NCBI RefSeq assembly: GCF_029989365.1
Contig: NZ_JAPRAQ010000003.1
Span: 1-64,000 of the forward strand
Source: Bradyrhizobium sp. Arg816
GTDB taxonomy: Bacteria; Pseudomonadota; Alphaproteobacteria; Rhizobiales; Xanthobacteraceae
Reading direction: 5' to 3'
Length of the DNA: 64,000 nt
Below are positions 46,201 to 54,838 of this stretch, piece after piece; position 1 is the first letter of the stretch; every line of letters starts with the position of its first letter. Both the position numbers and the translations under genes were made by a program. Under the pieces are notes generated by a model. It saw only the letters and a program-made list of their open reading frames with translations. It was not told the DNA's origin and searched no databases.

Positions 46201-48108
46201 GATCGAGGCTTCCAGGCGATGGCTGAATTCCGGGTTGATCTCGATCGGCTGGCCGTCGCTGGTCTCGATCGTCATCTCGTGCAGCCAGACCGGCTCCGGC
46301 CTGTTGCCGGGCACGATCTGATAGGTGCGTTCGTCGACCACGCGCAGGCCGTGATTTTCGATCACCGGCACGCGATAGGACAGCGAGAGCGGTGCGGCGT
46401 CGGAGAACACCTTCAGGCCGAAGCGCCTGGGATCGTCCTCGCCCTTGTCGCGGTGCACCGAAATCGTCACCGGGCGGGCCGGCGTCAGCCTTTCGATGGT
46501 GGCGATGTCGGCGATGGCCTGCTCCGCCGTGAAAACCTCGGTATAGCCGCCGCTAAAGGCCTGGGCATAACGGTTGGCGATCATGCGCGCCCGCATGCCG
46601 TCGGTCGACGCGGTGAGCGCGGCCTTCAGCTTGTCGATCCAGGTCGCGGCAATGGCGCTGATGCCGGCTTCGAGCGCGGCGCGCTCGACGACGGGCGTTT
46701 TGCCTTCATAGCGCCCGATGATGAAGTGGACGCGCGCAAGCGCGCCTTCAGGGAACGAGACGTAGGACGCCGACAGGGTCCCCTTGTAGACCTGCGCCAG
46801 GAAGGCTCCGACGCGCGTGCGGACGTCGGTGTCGTATTTGTCGCGCGGAATGAAGGTGAGAATGGAGACGAAGCGATCGAACTTGTCGACCCGCGCCAGC
46901 GCCCGGACGCGCGGGCGCTCGTAGAGGATCAGGACCTCGATGACGAAATTGTAGAGCGTGTCGACGTCGATCTGGAACAGCTCGTCACGCGGATAATCCT
47001 CGAGGATATGCATGAGCGCCTTGCCCGAATGGCCGTTCGGGTCGAAGCCGGCGCGCTGCAGCACCCGCGAAACCTTGTGGCGCACATAAGGGATCTGCCG
47101 CACCGAGCGGGTATAGGCGCCGGAGGTAAACAGGCCGACGACGCGCAATTCGCCCTCGAGCCGGCCGTCGGGTGCATAGAGCTTGATACCCACATAATCC
47201 ATCCGGATCCGCCGATGGACGAGGCTTGAGACATTGGCCTTGATGACGATCAGCAGGGTCGGCTCGTGCATGAACTCGCGAATTTCCGAGGTCATCACCA
47301 CCATTTCGTTGCCGCGGCGCAGGACCTTCACGTCGGGATCGCGCAGGATGCCGAGGCCTTCGCCGGTCATGATGTCGTCGGACGCATCGCTGTCGGGCGA
47401 GAAGCGATATTCGCGCACGCCGAGGAAGGTGAAATTGTCCGCGCAGAGCCATTGCAGGAACTGATTGGCTTCGGCGACCTCGTCGATCGGCAGCGGCGGC
47501 GGATTGGAGGAGAACGTCTTGATTGCCTCCTCGACGCGGTCACGCATGGCGCGCCAGTCGGTGACGCAGGCGCGGACGTTGTTCAGCGCCCTGGTGAGTC
47601 CGTCGATCAGCTTCTGGCGATCGGCGTCGGCATCCAGGCGGGTGATGTGGAGGTGAATCAGGCTTTCGCGCGCGCCCTTGGCTCCTTCCGGCAGTGCTTC
47701 GCCGTAGAACCGCAGCAGCTTGCCCTCGGCATCGCGCTCCACGGCGATGATCGGGTGGGCGACGAGGCTGACTTCGATGCCCTGCTCGGCGAGCTCCGCC
47801 ATCGTGGAGTCGTACAGGAAAGGCATGTTGTCGTTGAGAATCTCGAGCACGGAAATCTCGCGCCCGTTCGGCAATGTCGGATTGACCACGCGGATATCGG
47901 CGCTGCCCGACGTGCGCCGCTGCACATGCTCCCAGGCGTGCTCCGCCAGGAGGGCGAGAGAGGCGGCATCGTAATTGTCGAGATCCTCGATATTGCTGTA
48001 GCCGAACAAGGGCTCGGCAAAGGCCCGCGGGCTCTTGCCCGGCGGCACGCTGCCTGCTGCGTCGCGGATCAGGGTTGCCCGGGCCTTGTCGTCACGCCAC
48101 GCCATCAT
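43291..48108 (-). CDS. NAD-specific glutamate dehydrogenase (large, L_180 class)
   Basis: A giant single-chain enzyme of about 1605 residues that oxidatively deaminates glutamate to 2-oxoglutarate. A long N-terminal regulatory part (ACT-like, about 1-700) precedes the catalytic core with VPVGAKGGFVPKRLP (catalytic Lys region), the NAD-binding region around GDMSGDVFGNGMLLS and RVIGEGANLGATQRGRI, and a helical C-terminal domain. The class is typical of proteobacteria and streptomycetes. Three near starts exist (48117, 48108, 48105); GGAGG overlaps the first codons, so 48108 or 48105 is more likely. It is monocistronic, with 350 bp upstream. Confidence 0.95.
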   Translation of the reverse strand: MMAWRDDKARATLIRDAAGSVPPGKSPRAFAEPLFGYSNIEDLDNYDAASLALLAEHAWEHVQRRTSGSADIRVVNPTLPNGREISVLEILNDNMPFLYDSTMAELAEQGIEVSLVAHPIIAVERDAEGKLLRFYGEALPEGAKGARESLIHLHITRLDADADRQKLIDGLTRALNNVRACVTDWRAMRDRVEEAIKTFSSNPPPLPIDEVAEANQFLQWLCADNFTFLGVREYRFSPDSDASDDIMTGEGLGILRDPDVKVLRRGNEMVVMTSEIREFMHEPTLLIVIKANVSSLVHRRIRMDYVGIKLYAPDGRLEGELRVVGLFTSGAYTRSVRQIPYVRHKVSRVLQRAGFDPNGHSGKALMHILEDYPRDELFQIDVDTLYNFVIEVLILYERPRVRALARVDKFDRFVSILTFIPRDKYDTDVRTRVGAFLAQVYKGTLSASYVSFPEGALARVHFIIGRYEGKTPVVERAALEAGISAIAATWIDKLKAALTASTDGMRARMIANRYAQAFSGGYTEVFTAEQAIADIATIERLTPARPVTISVHRDKGEDDPRRFGLKVFSDAAPLSLSYRVPVIENHGLRVVDERTYQIVPGNRPEPVWLHEMTIETSDGQPIEINPEFSHRLEASIMAVVTDRAESDGYNALILRTALGWREVSTIRALSRYLHQIRAPFTQDYMWETLRKNAAITATLVALFQTRLDPRLVLTDRERSARETALLAEIEEQLQSVASLDEDRILRRFTNLVQSTIRTNLWQIGEDGQPRPVISFKFDARRIDDLPAPRPLYEIFVYSPRVEGIHLRFGKVARGGLRWSDRPQDFRTEILGLVKAQQVKNAVIVPVGAKGGFVPKRLPPPSNRDAWLAEGTEAYRIFVRSLLELTDNLDGDVVVPPDSTMRHDGDDPYLVVAADKGTATFSDVANAISAEKNHWLGDAFASGGSQGYDHKKMGITARGAWEAVKRHFRELGTDIQTMPFTAAGVGDMSGDVFGNGMLLSPATRLVAAFDHRDIFIDPSPDLSTSFAERKRLFDLPRSSWQDYNKALISQGGGVFSRTLKAIPLAPEVRSLLDLDKEQATPFEVMTAILKARTDLLWFGGIGTYIRASAESDDQAGDRANDPIRIAGTDVRARVIGEGANLGATQRGRIEAAQKGVKLNTDAIDNSAGVNTSDVEVNIKVALARPEREGRLSLADRNSLLAAMTDEVGTLVLRNNYLQTLALSLAERKGVAETGFLTRLMQSLEQRGLLSRAVEFLPDDAALTERTRRGQALTRPELAVLLAYAKLTLYEDLLVTSVPDDPYLARRLSLYFAREVPDKFPTAVELHRLRREIIATSLVNAVINRGGPACIVRLTDETDADISTIVMAQVAVDAIYELRRLNDAIDALDTRIDGQVQLGLYAAIQDLLISRMVWYVRNVDFKDGLEAVIGRFGPGIREIAASLDTTLPPDLQAARGKRRQELTDAGVPAGLAGELADLDPLIAAPDIVTVAERTSRAIGDAAATFFAAEANFRLDRIIAAARSVPANDYFERMAVDRAVEQIAGAERRLAADMLATGQSGQQAVETWLAAHPEAARIRRSVEEIAASGLTLAKLTVAANLLGDLVKV

Positions 48109-48460
48109 GTCCTCCATTTGCCGCGCCGTCCGACCGCAGTCGCGATCATCAGCCTAATTCTGGAGTTCATCTCGTCGAGCGCCGCGATCGCGTGGATACG
48201 CAAAATCCCCGGTCTCGTGCGTCGGCGGTTTCCGATGACAATACTACGATCCCGGAGCGAAAGGCGCACGCTGTTGTGAGGCGTGCTGAAATTCCCGACG
48301 GCAGCGGCGAGGCCGAGGTCGGTGGCCACCGAATCATTGAGGTGAGAAAAATCGCGAGCAATTTCAAATGTGTATGAGTTCGTGATTCTATTCTGAATGG
48401 CGCGCCAGATAAGCCTTCACCTTGCCGGCGAGATCGACAAGCGCGTGGTCTCTACGCAGC
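48109..48460. other. Gene-free stretch upstream of glutamate dehydrogenase
   Basis: About 350 bp that must contain the dehydrogenase promoter and the end of the exporter operon transcript. I see no convincing promoter boxes, terminator hairpin or repeat. Frames across it lack an RBS. Confidence 0.5.
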
Positions 48461-49864
48461 TCACCGCGGCGGATCCGGCTGGGAGACACGTCCGATACCG
48501 GACGAGGGAACAAGGAGGAGAACCTCCCCTGCGCCCAGACCGCTTAGCACCTCGACGCCGGTTTCCGTGGTTGTTCCCAAGACGACACGCCGGTCGAACT
48601 CTCGGCCCGATTCTGGCTCCCGGATTCTGACTCTGGGCTCCTCACGGGTGCCGCCCACGGCTTCGATGGGAACGACCAGCGCCTTTGCGTTCGCGCTCAG
48701 CTCGATTGTCATCCGCGCCGACATGCCGAGGCGTACCAACTCGCGCCGCGCCGCTTCCACCGACATGGCCGCGCGGATCTCGAATGACGGAGCGGGATTG
48801 CCGCCCTGGTCGGTATTTGCTTCGGCGCTCACCCCCACGATGCGTCCCGCGATCTCACTGGCGAAGGCGTCGCTGGTGATCGTCGCGGTCTGGCCGACAT
48901 GCACGCGATTGACATCGACCTCGTCGATCCTGCCGACCACGAGCAGCGTCGAAAGATCGGCGACGGAAAACAGCGCCTGCCCGCGACTGACCCGGCTTCC
49001 GGGCTCGGTCGAGAGCGAGCCTTGAGCGCTCGGTGTCGTGGCGGGCGGGCGGACCAGGATACCCGACGAAGGTGCGAGCACGGTGCTGCCGTCGACCTGC
49101 TGCTTCAGGTCCGCCAATCTGGCCTGCGCGTTCTTCATTTCCAGATCCGCAAGTTGGCGATTTTCGGCGTTGCCGCGCGCGAGCGTCGTTTGCAGGTCGA
49201 GGCGGCTGCCGACCGCAGCGACCCGTTGTGCATCCCGCTGCTGCACCAGCCCGTCGAATTCGTTGCGCGAGACGATCCCACGGTCGAACAGGGCCTTGGT
49301 CTCGGTCACCTGACGTTCGAGGACGGCAAGTGCTGCGTCTGCGGCCTCGAGCGCGCGCTTGGCGCGCGTGACATCCGGACTGGTGTCCCAATGGAGCAGA
49401 ACGTCGAGCGCCATGCTGGCCTTGAGCAGGGATCCCTGCGCGTCGCGAAAACGGCTTTGCACTTCCCCGGGGTCCATGACCAGAACTGTGTCGCCGGCAA
49501 CCACGCGATCGCCCAGCTGCACCCTGCGCTCGCGTATGGGGCCGTCGAACGGCGCCGCAATCGGGACCACCTTTCCGGCTCGCAAAGTGCCAGTCAGCGT
49601 CAGGCGCGAAACGACCGCGCTTGGCGCGACCGTGAAGGTGCGGACCGGCGTCGACTCGGACGCGCTCCGCGGCGGCGAGGCGCTGTTCTGCCAGAACCAG
49701 GCGGTCAGGCTCAATGCGACAATGGCAAGCAGGGCGGCCGCGATCGTCATGCGTTTGATTCGTCGTGGGACAGGTCCGGCCACGCGCGCGCGCTCCGGGC
49801 GCTTCGTCTCCTCGGCGTCGCGGGTCCCGGCGTTCACGGTCAGTCTTTCAACGCGATGTGCCAT
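48461..49864 (-). CDS. HlyD/MacA-type periplasmic adaptor subunit
   Basis: A 467-residue membrane fusion protein with one N-terminal helix (MTIAAALLAIVALSLTAWFW, after about 38 cytoplasmic residues), a biotinyl-lipoyl-like half (VVPIAAPFDGPIRERRVQLG), a long coiled-coil hairpin (about 130-250), the second lipoyl half (STVLAPSSGILV) and beta-barrel/MP domains. It bridges the MacB-like transporter and the TolC-like channel encoded upstream. ATG at 49864 overlaps the outer-membrane gene by 25 bp; the inner Met before MTIAAALL is an alternative. Confidence 0.9.
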   Translation of the reverse strand: MAHRVERLTVNAGTRDAEETKRPERARVAGPVPRRIKRMTIAAALLAIVALSLTAWFWQNSASPPRSASESTPVRTFTVAPSAVVSRLTLTGTLRAGKVVPIAAPFDGPIRERRVQLGDRVVAGDTVLVMDPGEVQSRFRDAQGSLLKASMALDVLLHWDTSPDVTRAKRALEAADAALAVLERQVTETKALFDRGIVSRNEFDGLVQQRDAQRVAAVGSRLDLQTTLARGNAENRQLADLEMKNAQARLADLKQQVDGSTVLAPSSGILVRPPATTPSAQGSLSTEPGSRVSRGQALFSVADLSTLLVVGRIDEVDVNRVHVGQTATITSDAFASEIAGRIVGVSAEANTDQGGNPAPSFEIRAAMSVEAARRELVRLGMSARMTIELSANAKALVVPIEAVGGTREEPRVRIREPESGREFDRRVVLGTTTETGVEVLSGLGAGEVLLLVPSSGIGRVSQPDPPR

Positions 49865-51363
49865 GTCTCCAGTGTCGTCCCTAATTGGATATCCAGAAGC
49901 GTGAGCGCGTTGAGGTAGCCGATCATGGCGCCGAGCTGCTGGCTTTCGGCCGATCGCAAATCGTTTTCCAGTCCTCGCACCTGGAAATTGGCCGAGCGGC
50001 CGGCCTTCAATTTCTCCTTCTCGATGTCCACGGCCCGGGATGCCAGTTGGCGGGCCCGGCGCGCCACTTCGAGCTGCCGCCAGCGGATGTCCACGTCCGT
50101 CACCGAACCGCGGACCTGGAGCTCCGCGCCCTGGCGGATGCTCGCGAGCTGCAACTCCGACGTCTGTAATGTGGAGGTCGCCTGCACGAAAGGTTGCTCG
50201 CGGCGCAGATCGTTGAGCGGAACGCTGAATGCCGCGCCGACCGTCACGTCGGAGATCCGCTCGGCGGCGAAAGTGCCGCCCCCTGTCGTCGTCTCGCGCC
50301 CGAACCGCCCGCTTGCGAATACCGACAGGTCCCACAGCCGTTCATTCTGGGCGACGACGATGCCCAGTTTGTTTTGCTCGACGACGAGAACCTGCCCGAG
50401 ATAGTCCGGGCGCTGGGCCAGTGCGATCTGCATCAGCCGCGACAGACTGGTCGCGATCCTCGCCGGATCGGTGCTCTCCCTGGCCACGATCGCGGCTCCA
50501 AGATCGATGGACAGAAGGTTCAGCAATTGCAGCCGCGCCGAATCCAGCGTCTTCGTCGCCTCGAGCACGCGGATGCGCTGGTTCTCGAGGTCGGCCTCGG
50601 TCTGCACGATATCGACTTCGGCCATTCGCCCCGCTGTGATGAGCGTGCGGTTGATGTCGACGAGCTCTTGCGCGCGGCCCACGGATGTCTGCGCCAGCTT
50701 CAGCTCTTCCTGGGCCTGAAGAAGAGCGCGATAGGCGAAGATGACCTGGCCGATGGTCTCCGAGATCGTCGCCTTCAGCCGCAGCCGGTTGATCTTCTCC
50801 GTCAGGCGGGCGGCTCGCACCGGCGCCATGTTGACATCGATGCCGCCTCCGCGCAGCAGAGGTTGCGACAATGTCAGCTCCGCGATGGAGCTGCGCGTGA
50901 CAATGCCGGCCGTATCGCTCATCTGGTTCGCCCAGGCCAGGCCGAACGTCGCCCCCGTCGGCAGCAGGGCCGTGGCGGTCGGCGTGATCTCGGCACTCGT
51001 CGTGTTGATGCCGGCAATCTGCTGACGGGTCGCGCCCCCGTTGATCGAGACGTGCGGCGTGAACCGATCCTCGGCCACCCTCAGATCGAACTTCTGCGCG
51101 ATCCTGTCGATATAGGCGCTGCGGATCGTCCTGTTGTCGCGCATCGCAATGGCGATCGCATCTGCAACGGTGAGGGAAGTACCTGCCGCCCTTGGGTCTG
51201 TCTCGACGGCCGGCGTCAGGGCAGCTGACGGAGGACTGGCGCGCCGGGCCTTGACGGTGGATTTTGATCGGGCCTCCTGCGCGGCCGCGCTGAGATGCGG
51301 AAAGGCGGTCGCCAGCATCATCGCGAGCGCAAGTCCGAGCCAACGCTTCCGCTGCGCGCCCAT
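49840..51363 (-). CDS. TolC-family outer membrane efflux protein
   Basis: A 507-residue outer-membrane channel protein with a signal peptide (LGLALAMMLATAFPHLSAAA) and two OEP repeats. Examples are LTVADAIAIAMRDNRTIRSA near the N-terminus and the second-half start around ALAQRPDYLGQVLVVEQNKL. Long helices (EELKLAQTSVGRAQELVDIN) form the periplasmic tunnel. ATG at 51363 directly abuts the permease stop (TAA-ATG), and the 3' end overlaps the adaptor gene, so the four exporter genes are co-translated. Confidence 0.9.
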   Translation of the reverse strand: MGAQRKRWLGLALAMMLATAFPHLSAAAQEARSKSTVKARRASPPSAALTPAVETDPRAAGTSLTVADAIAIAMRDNRTIRSAYIDRIAQKFDLRVAEDRFTPHVSINGGATRQQIAGINTTSAEITPTATALLPTGATFGLAWANQMSDTAGIVTRSSIAELTLSQPLLRGGGIDVNMAPVRAARLTEKINRLRLKATISETIGQVIFAYRALLQAQEELKLAQTSVGRAQELVDINRTLITAGRMAEVDIVQTEADLENQRIRVLEATKTLDSARLQLLNLLSIDLGAAIVARESTDPARIATSLSRLMQIALAQRPDYLGQVLVVEQNKLGIVVAQNERLWDLSVFASGRFGRETTTGGGTFAAERISDVTVGAAFSVPLNDLRREQPFVQATSTLQTSELQLASIRQGAELQVRGSVTDVDIRWRQLEVARRARQLASRAVDIEKEKLKAGRSANFQVRGLENDLRSAESQQLGAMIGYLNALTLLDIQLGTTLETWHIALKD

Positions 51364-52560
51364 TTAGTCGGTCCTCAAGGCGGCAATCGGATCGAGCCGG
51401 GCGGCGCGTGCTGCGGGATAGCTTCCGAAGAACAGGCCGACGACGAGCGCCATGCCGGCTCCAAGCGGCAATGCGACCGGCGCGACAGCGAAGGACCAGC
51501 CGGATGATCTGGCGAAGAGCCAGCCGGTCAGCGTCCCCAGCACTGTGCCGATCGCCGAGCCGGCCGCCGACAGCAGCAAGGCCTCGACCAGGAACATCAC
51601 GCGGATATCGTGGCGCCGGGCTCCGATCGCCAGCCTGATGCCGATCTCCCGCCGCCGCTCCATCACGCTCATCAGCATCACGTTCATCACGCCGACGCCA
51701 CCCACCACCAGCGAGACCGTTCCGATCGCCAGCAGCAGAAGCCCGTAGATGCGCATCTGCTGGTCGAGGGTTGCGATCAGTTGCCTCGCGGTCTGCACGC
51801 TCACGCCGCTGCCTCGCATGCGCGAGCCGAAATATTCGGAGATCTTCTCCGATACGATCGCATCGTCACGCGCGATGTCGATCCGTGCCGCGACATTGGT
51901 GATTTGAGGAGACGGGATCAGGCGGCGTGCGGCCGCATAGGGAATGATGACGGATCGATTGAGATCGAGGTTGAGGACCATATTGGAGTAGACGCTGGCG
52001 AGGATGCCGATGACGGTCATGACCTGGCCGTCGAGTGAAATCTGGTCGCCGATCCTGACCGGCCTGCCGGTGCTCGCCGCGATGTCTTTGGTGAGATCGG
52101 CCCCGAGCACTGCGAACGGCGCGAAGCCGTCGAGATCGGACGTCCTTCGTCCCGTCGCGATCTCGGCCTTGGCGAGCGAATAGATCCCGTCCGTCGCGGC
52201 GACGAGGTTGGCCTGAAGCGAGGAACGGCCGATCCTGACGGACGTGCCCGTGAGGATGAGGGGAGCCGCGGCGATTACGCCGATGCCGGCGCCGCTGACG
52301 TCACGAGCCGCGTCGAACGGGATCACGGCATTTTTCGTTCCGTCCGATCCCGGGGTGACGTTCACGAGGTCGATGCCGAGCACGTCGAATTGCTGCATCG
52401 TCTCCTTGCGGGCATTGTAGCCGATGTGAAGCATCGCGATCACGGCGGCTGTCCCGATCGCGATGCCGACCAGCGCAAGGACGGTGCGGCCCTTGAGTGC
52501 CTGCAAGTTCGAGGCGGCGTCGAAAGCGAGCTCGCGCAGAATCATGCGATCACCGCTCAT
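51364..52560 (-). CDS. MacB-like ABC transporter permease
   Basis: A 398-residue permease: an N-terminal helix (RTVLALVGIAIGTAAVIAML), a periplasmic MacB-PCD domain (about 45-270), then three helices with the FtsX motif VMNVMLMSVMERRREIGIRL. It is a mechanotransmission-type exporter subunit working with the ATPase whose stop overlaps its start (ATGA). Unlike E. coli MacB, the ATPase is a separate protein. The cargo (antibiotic, peptide or siderophore) is unknown. Confidence 0.9.
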   Translation of the reverse strand: MSGDRMILRELAFDAASNLQALKGRTVLALVGIAIGTAAVIAMLHIGYNARKETMQQFDVLGIDLVNVTPGSDGTKNAVIPFDAARDVSGAGIGVIAAAPLILTGTSVRIGRSSLQANLVAATDGIYSLAKAEIATGRRTSDLDGFAPFAVLGADLTKDIAASTGRPVRIGDQISLDGQVMTVIGILASVYSNMVLNLDLNRSVIIPYAAARRLIPSPQITNVAARIDIARDDAIVSEKISEYFGSRMRGSGVSVQTARQLIATLDQQMRIYGLLLLAIGTVSLVVGGVGVMNVMLMSVMERRREIGIRLAIGARRHDIRVMFLVEALLLSAAGSAIGTVLGTLTGWLFARSSGWSFAVAPVALPLGAGMALVVGLFFGSYPAARAARLDPIAALRTD

Positions 52561-53261
52561 GCCGTCGCCCCGACGCAGCGGAGTTCACCCCTGTTGTCGT
52601 CGACGACGCCGCCGTCGCGCATGACGATGCGCCGGGGACAGCGCGCCGCGAGCGTGGGATCGTGGGTCACGATCACCATTGTGACCCCGGATTCTCGGTT
52701 CAGCGACAGGAATAGGCCCAGGATGTCGTCGGCGGATTGGCTGTCAAGGTTGCCGGTCGGCTCGTCCGCAAGCAGTAATGCAGGCTCGCCCACCAGGGCG
52801 CGGGCGATGGCCACCCGCTGGCGCTGCCCTCCGGAGAGTTCATCGGGGCGGTGCGTCAGACGATCCGTAAGGCCGACACGATCGAGAGCGACGGCGGCAG
52901 CCTGCCGGCGCCGCGCGCCCGCGACACCGCGATACAGCAGCGGCAACGCCACATTGTCGAGTGCGGACAGGCGCGGCAGCAGATGGAACGACTGGAAGAC
53001 AAAGCCGATGTGCCGGTTGCGCAGCCGGGCCGCGTCGTCCTCGCGCAGGCTTGCAACGGATATTCCGTTCAGATGAATCTCGCCGCTGTCGGGCCGGTCG
53101 AGCAGCCCCATCAGGTTCATCAACGTCGTTTTGCCCGAGCCCGACGCGCCTGTCAGCGCGCACATGTCTCCGGCGTTGATCAATAGCGTGACGTTCCTCA
53201 GCACGGGCGCGCCGCCCGCAACTCCGGCGTAGCTCTTGCTGGCGCGGGCAATGCTCAGCAT
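52557..53261 (-). CDS. MacB/LolD-like ABC transporter ATP-binding protein
   Basis: A 234-residue ATPase. Walker A is GASGSGKT (38-45), the signature is [15 protein letters not shown], Walker B is ALLLADEPTGNLDS, and the H-loop is VIVTHDPTLAARC. The DEPTGNLDS box marks the MacB/LolD/FtsE group. It is the first gene of an ATPase-permease-TolC-adaptor operon, a self-contained tripartite exporter. No regulator is directly attached. Confidence 0.93.
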   Translation of the reverse strand: MLSIARASKSYAGVAGGAPVLRNVTLLINAGDMCALTGASGSGKTTLMNLMGLLDRPDSGEIHLNGISVASLREDDAARLRNRHIGFVFQSFHLLPRLSALDNVALPLLYRGVAGARRRQAAAVALDRVGLTDRLTHRPDELSGGQRQRVAIARALVGEPALLLADEPTGNLDSQSADDILGLFLSLNRESGVTMVIVTHDPTLAARCPRRIVMRDGGVVDDNRGELRCVGATA

Positions 53262-53475
53262 TCCGCGTGACCTCGGTGACGATAGGGCTGCGAACCGCGG
53301 TGAAGGCCTTGGACCAATGAACGCTTTCGATCGTACGAACGATTGAGCAGGCCGGCCAGATGATCGCGATGCTGCAGCACCACGGGTGAACCGCGCTGCT
53401 GCAACATTGCTAGCTTATTCGGATTGTCCGGCGCGAGCGTCTCGTGCCTACGAGACACCCACAGCGGCACCATCT

Positions 53476-53949
53476 CTAGTTCGTAGTGGTGACGTTATAG
53501 ACGAACGTACAGGTCTTGAGGTCTTGACTGACAAGCGCATATTGGCAGCTTGGACTATTGCCAGTACCATTGCCCTTAGAAAAGGTGATGCTCTTGTCCT
53601 CACATCCTGGCCCCGGAAATGTGCTGTTCGGTCCGTAGGCGCTAACCACGAGCTGACACGACTTCCTCGTGAGACCGTCCATATAGTAGAACCGCGTGCT
53701 CATGGTGCGAATGTACTGGGTGCTCGCGGCCGTGTGCGTGAGCACTCCGGTCGTGCCGTTGTTGATGTCATGCGGGATAGTGCAAGTGCCGCCGTTGCAG
53801 GCGTTGTATGCCGGTGTAAAGTCACGCCCCATGCCGAACCCGGTGTTGTTCTTCCAGTTGATGGTGATGGTGTCGTTGGCGTGGGCCGTTGTCGCGAAGG
53901 CCGCGACGGCGACAAGGGCGGGCAGGATGGAGCGCAGGATATTTTTCAC
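53476..53949 (-). CDS. Exported Cys-rich hypothetical protein
   Basis: A 157-residue protein with GTG start at 53949 (GGAGAAG upstream) and a signal peptide (LRSILPALVAVAAFATTAHA-N). The mature part is Thr/Asn/Gly-rich with six Cys (ACNGGTCTIP, RKSCQL, PGCEDK, PSCQYA, KTCTF), suggesting a disulfide-stabilised secreted or surface protein. I recognise no family. Codon use is visibly less GC-biased than the flanking genes, which could mean recent acquisition. About 210 bp without genes separates it from the exporter operon. Confidence 0.65.
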   Translation of the reverse strand: MKNILRSILPALVAVAAFATTAHANDTITINWKNNTGFGMGRDFTPAYNACNGGTCTIPHDINNGTTGVLTHTAASTQYIRTMSTRFYYMDGLTRKSCQLVVSAYGPNSTFPGPGCEDKSITFSKGNGTGNSPSCQYALVSQDLKTCTFVYNVTTTN

Positions 53950-54124
53950 AATGTCTTCTCCGCTGACAAAACTGGAAAGCCGCGAGCCGCAGCATCCGGC
54001 GGAGAGCTAAAAGATCATGCCCGTGCTTCACAATCTGAGATAATAAAACTTGACATGCTCGCCTTGGTTCGATGTCGTGCGCAAGTATACGCGTCTCGAA
54101 GACAGATCGAGCGTGCGTCCCGCG

Positions 54125-54838
54125 TCAGGCTTGAATGATCTCGAGGCTGACGGCCCTGGCGATCAACTGCGTGAGCGTCGCACATTCGAGCTTTGAGCGC
54201 GCGCCCTGCAGATAGAGGCGGACGGCGGTCGGTGACAGATGCAGGTCGGCGGCGATCTGCTTTGGGCTGAAGCCGCGCGCGGCGAGCTGAAGAGTCTCCC
54301 GCTCACGCGCGGAGAGCAATCGTTCGAGCCCTTGTGGTCGCAAGCCTGCGAGCCGCACTGCCTGATCGTGAATGAAATGGGCGATGATCAGAAAATCCCG
54401 CATATAGGTCATCCGCCGGCTGGCCCATGTGTCGGTGGTGACGTTCGAGGCGATCGACAGGCGTGCATGCTCGCCGCCGGGTCCTCGGATCGGGATCGTC
54501 ATGCCGCGAGAGCCGGCCATGCGAAAGGACGCTCGTGCATCCTGCATCTCCGGGGCGGCATCGTCCCAGTCGAGCGGCAAGAAATCGCTCCGGCCGTTTT
54601 GAAAGAGGGGGGCTGCCTGAAGGCCATCGTGTTTGAGGTATTGTTCTGCCAGGTCATCCTCGGATGAGTACAACAGGATCGGGTTGCGCGCATCCGTCGT
54701 CTCGGGTCGGCGTGCGGCGTTGTACGCGACGAGCGTGAGGCCATAATCTCTCGAAATTCGAGCCAGCACGGTTTTCAGTTCATCGAGAGTCGTCGAGCCT
54801 GCAATGTTTGCGAGGGTTTCTTCGATCGGCGGAAACAT
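54125..54838 (-). CDS. LuxR-family regulator (solo)
   Basis: A 237-residue protein with an N-terminal autoinducer-binding-like domain and a C-terminal LuxR HTH (LSARERETLQLAARGFSPKQ, followed by the recognition helix, about 174-237). Of the residues that hold acyl-homoserine lactones in TraR-type proteins, Y67, D71, W91 and G112 seem conserved, but the first Trp is absent and the Pro after the Asp is Gly (HDGLQ). No luxI-type synthase is nearby, so it is a solo that may sense a foreign or atypical signal. ATG at 54838 follows a G-rich RBS. Confidence 0.82.
   Translation of the reverse strand: MFPPIEETLANIAGSTTLDELKTVLARISRDYGLTLVAYNAARRPETTDARNPILLYSSEDDLAEQYLKHDGLQAAPLFQNGRSDFLPLDWDDAAPEMQDARASFRMAGSRGMTIPIRGPGGEHARLSIASNVTTDTWASRRMTYMRDFLIIAHFIHDQAVRLAGLRPQGLERLLSARERETLQLAARGFSPKQIAADLHLSPTAVRLYLQGARSKLECATLTQLIARAVSLEIIQA

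Noticed and set aside
45079..47229. 716-codon open frame antisense to glutamate dehydrogenase
   Set aside because: Same shadow composition; the dehydrogenase is intact on the other strand.
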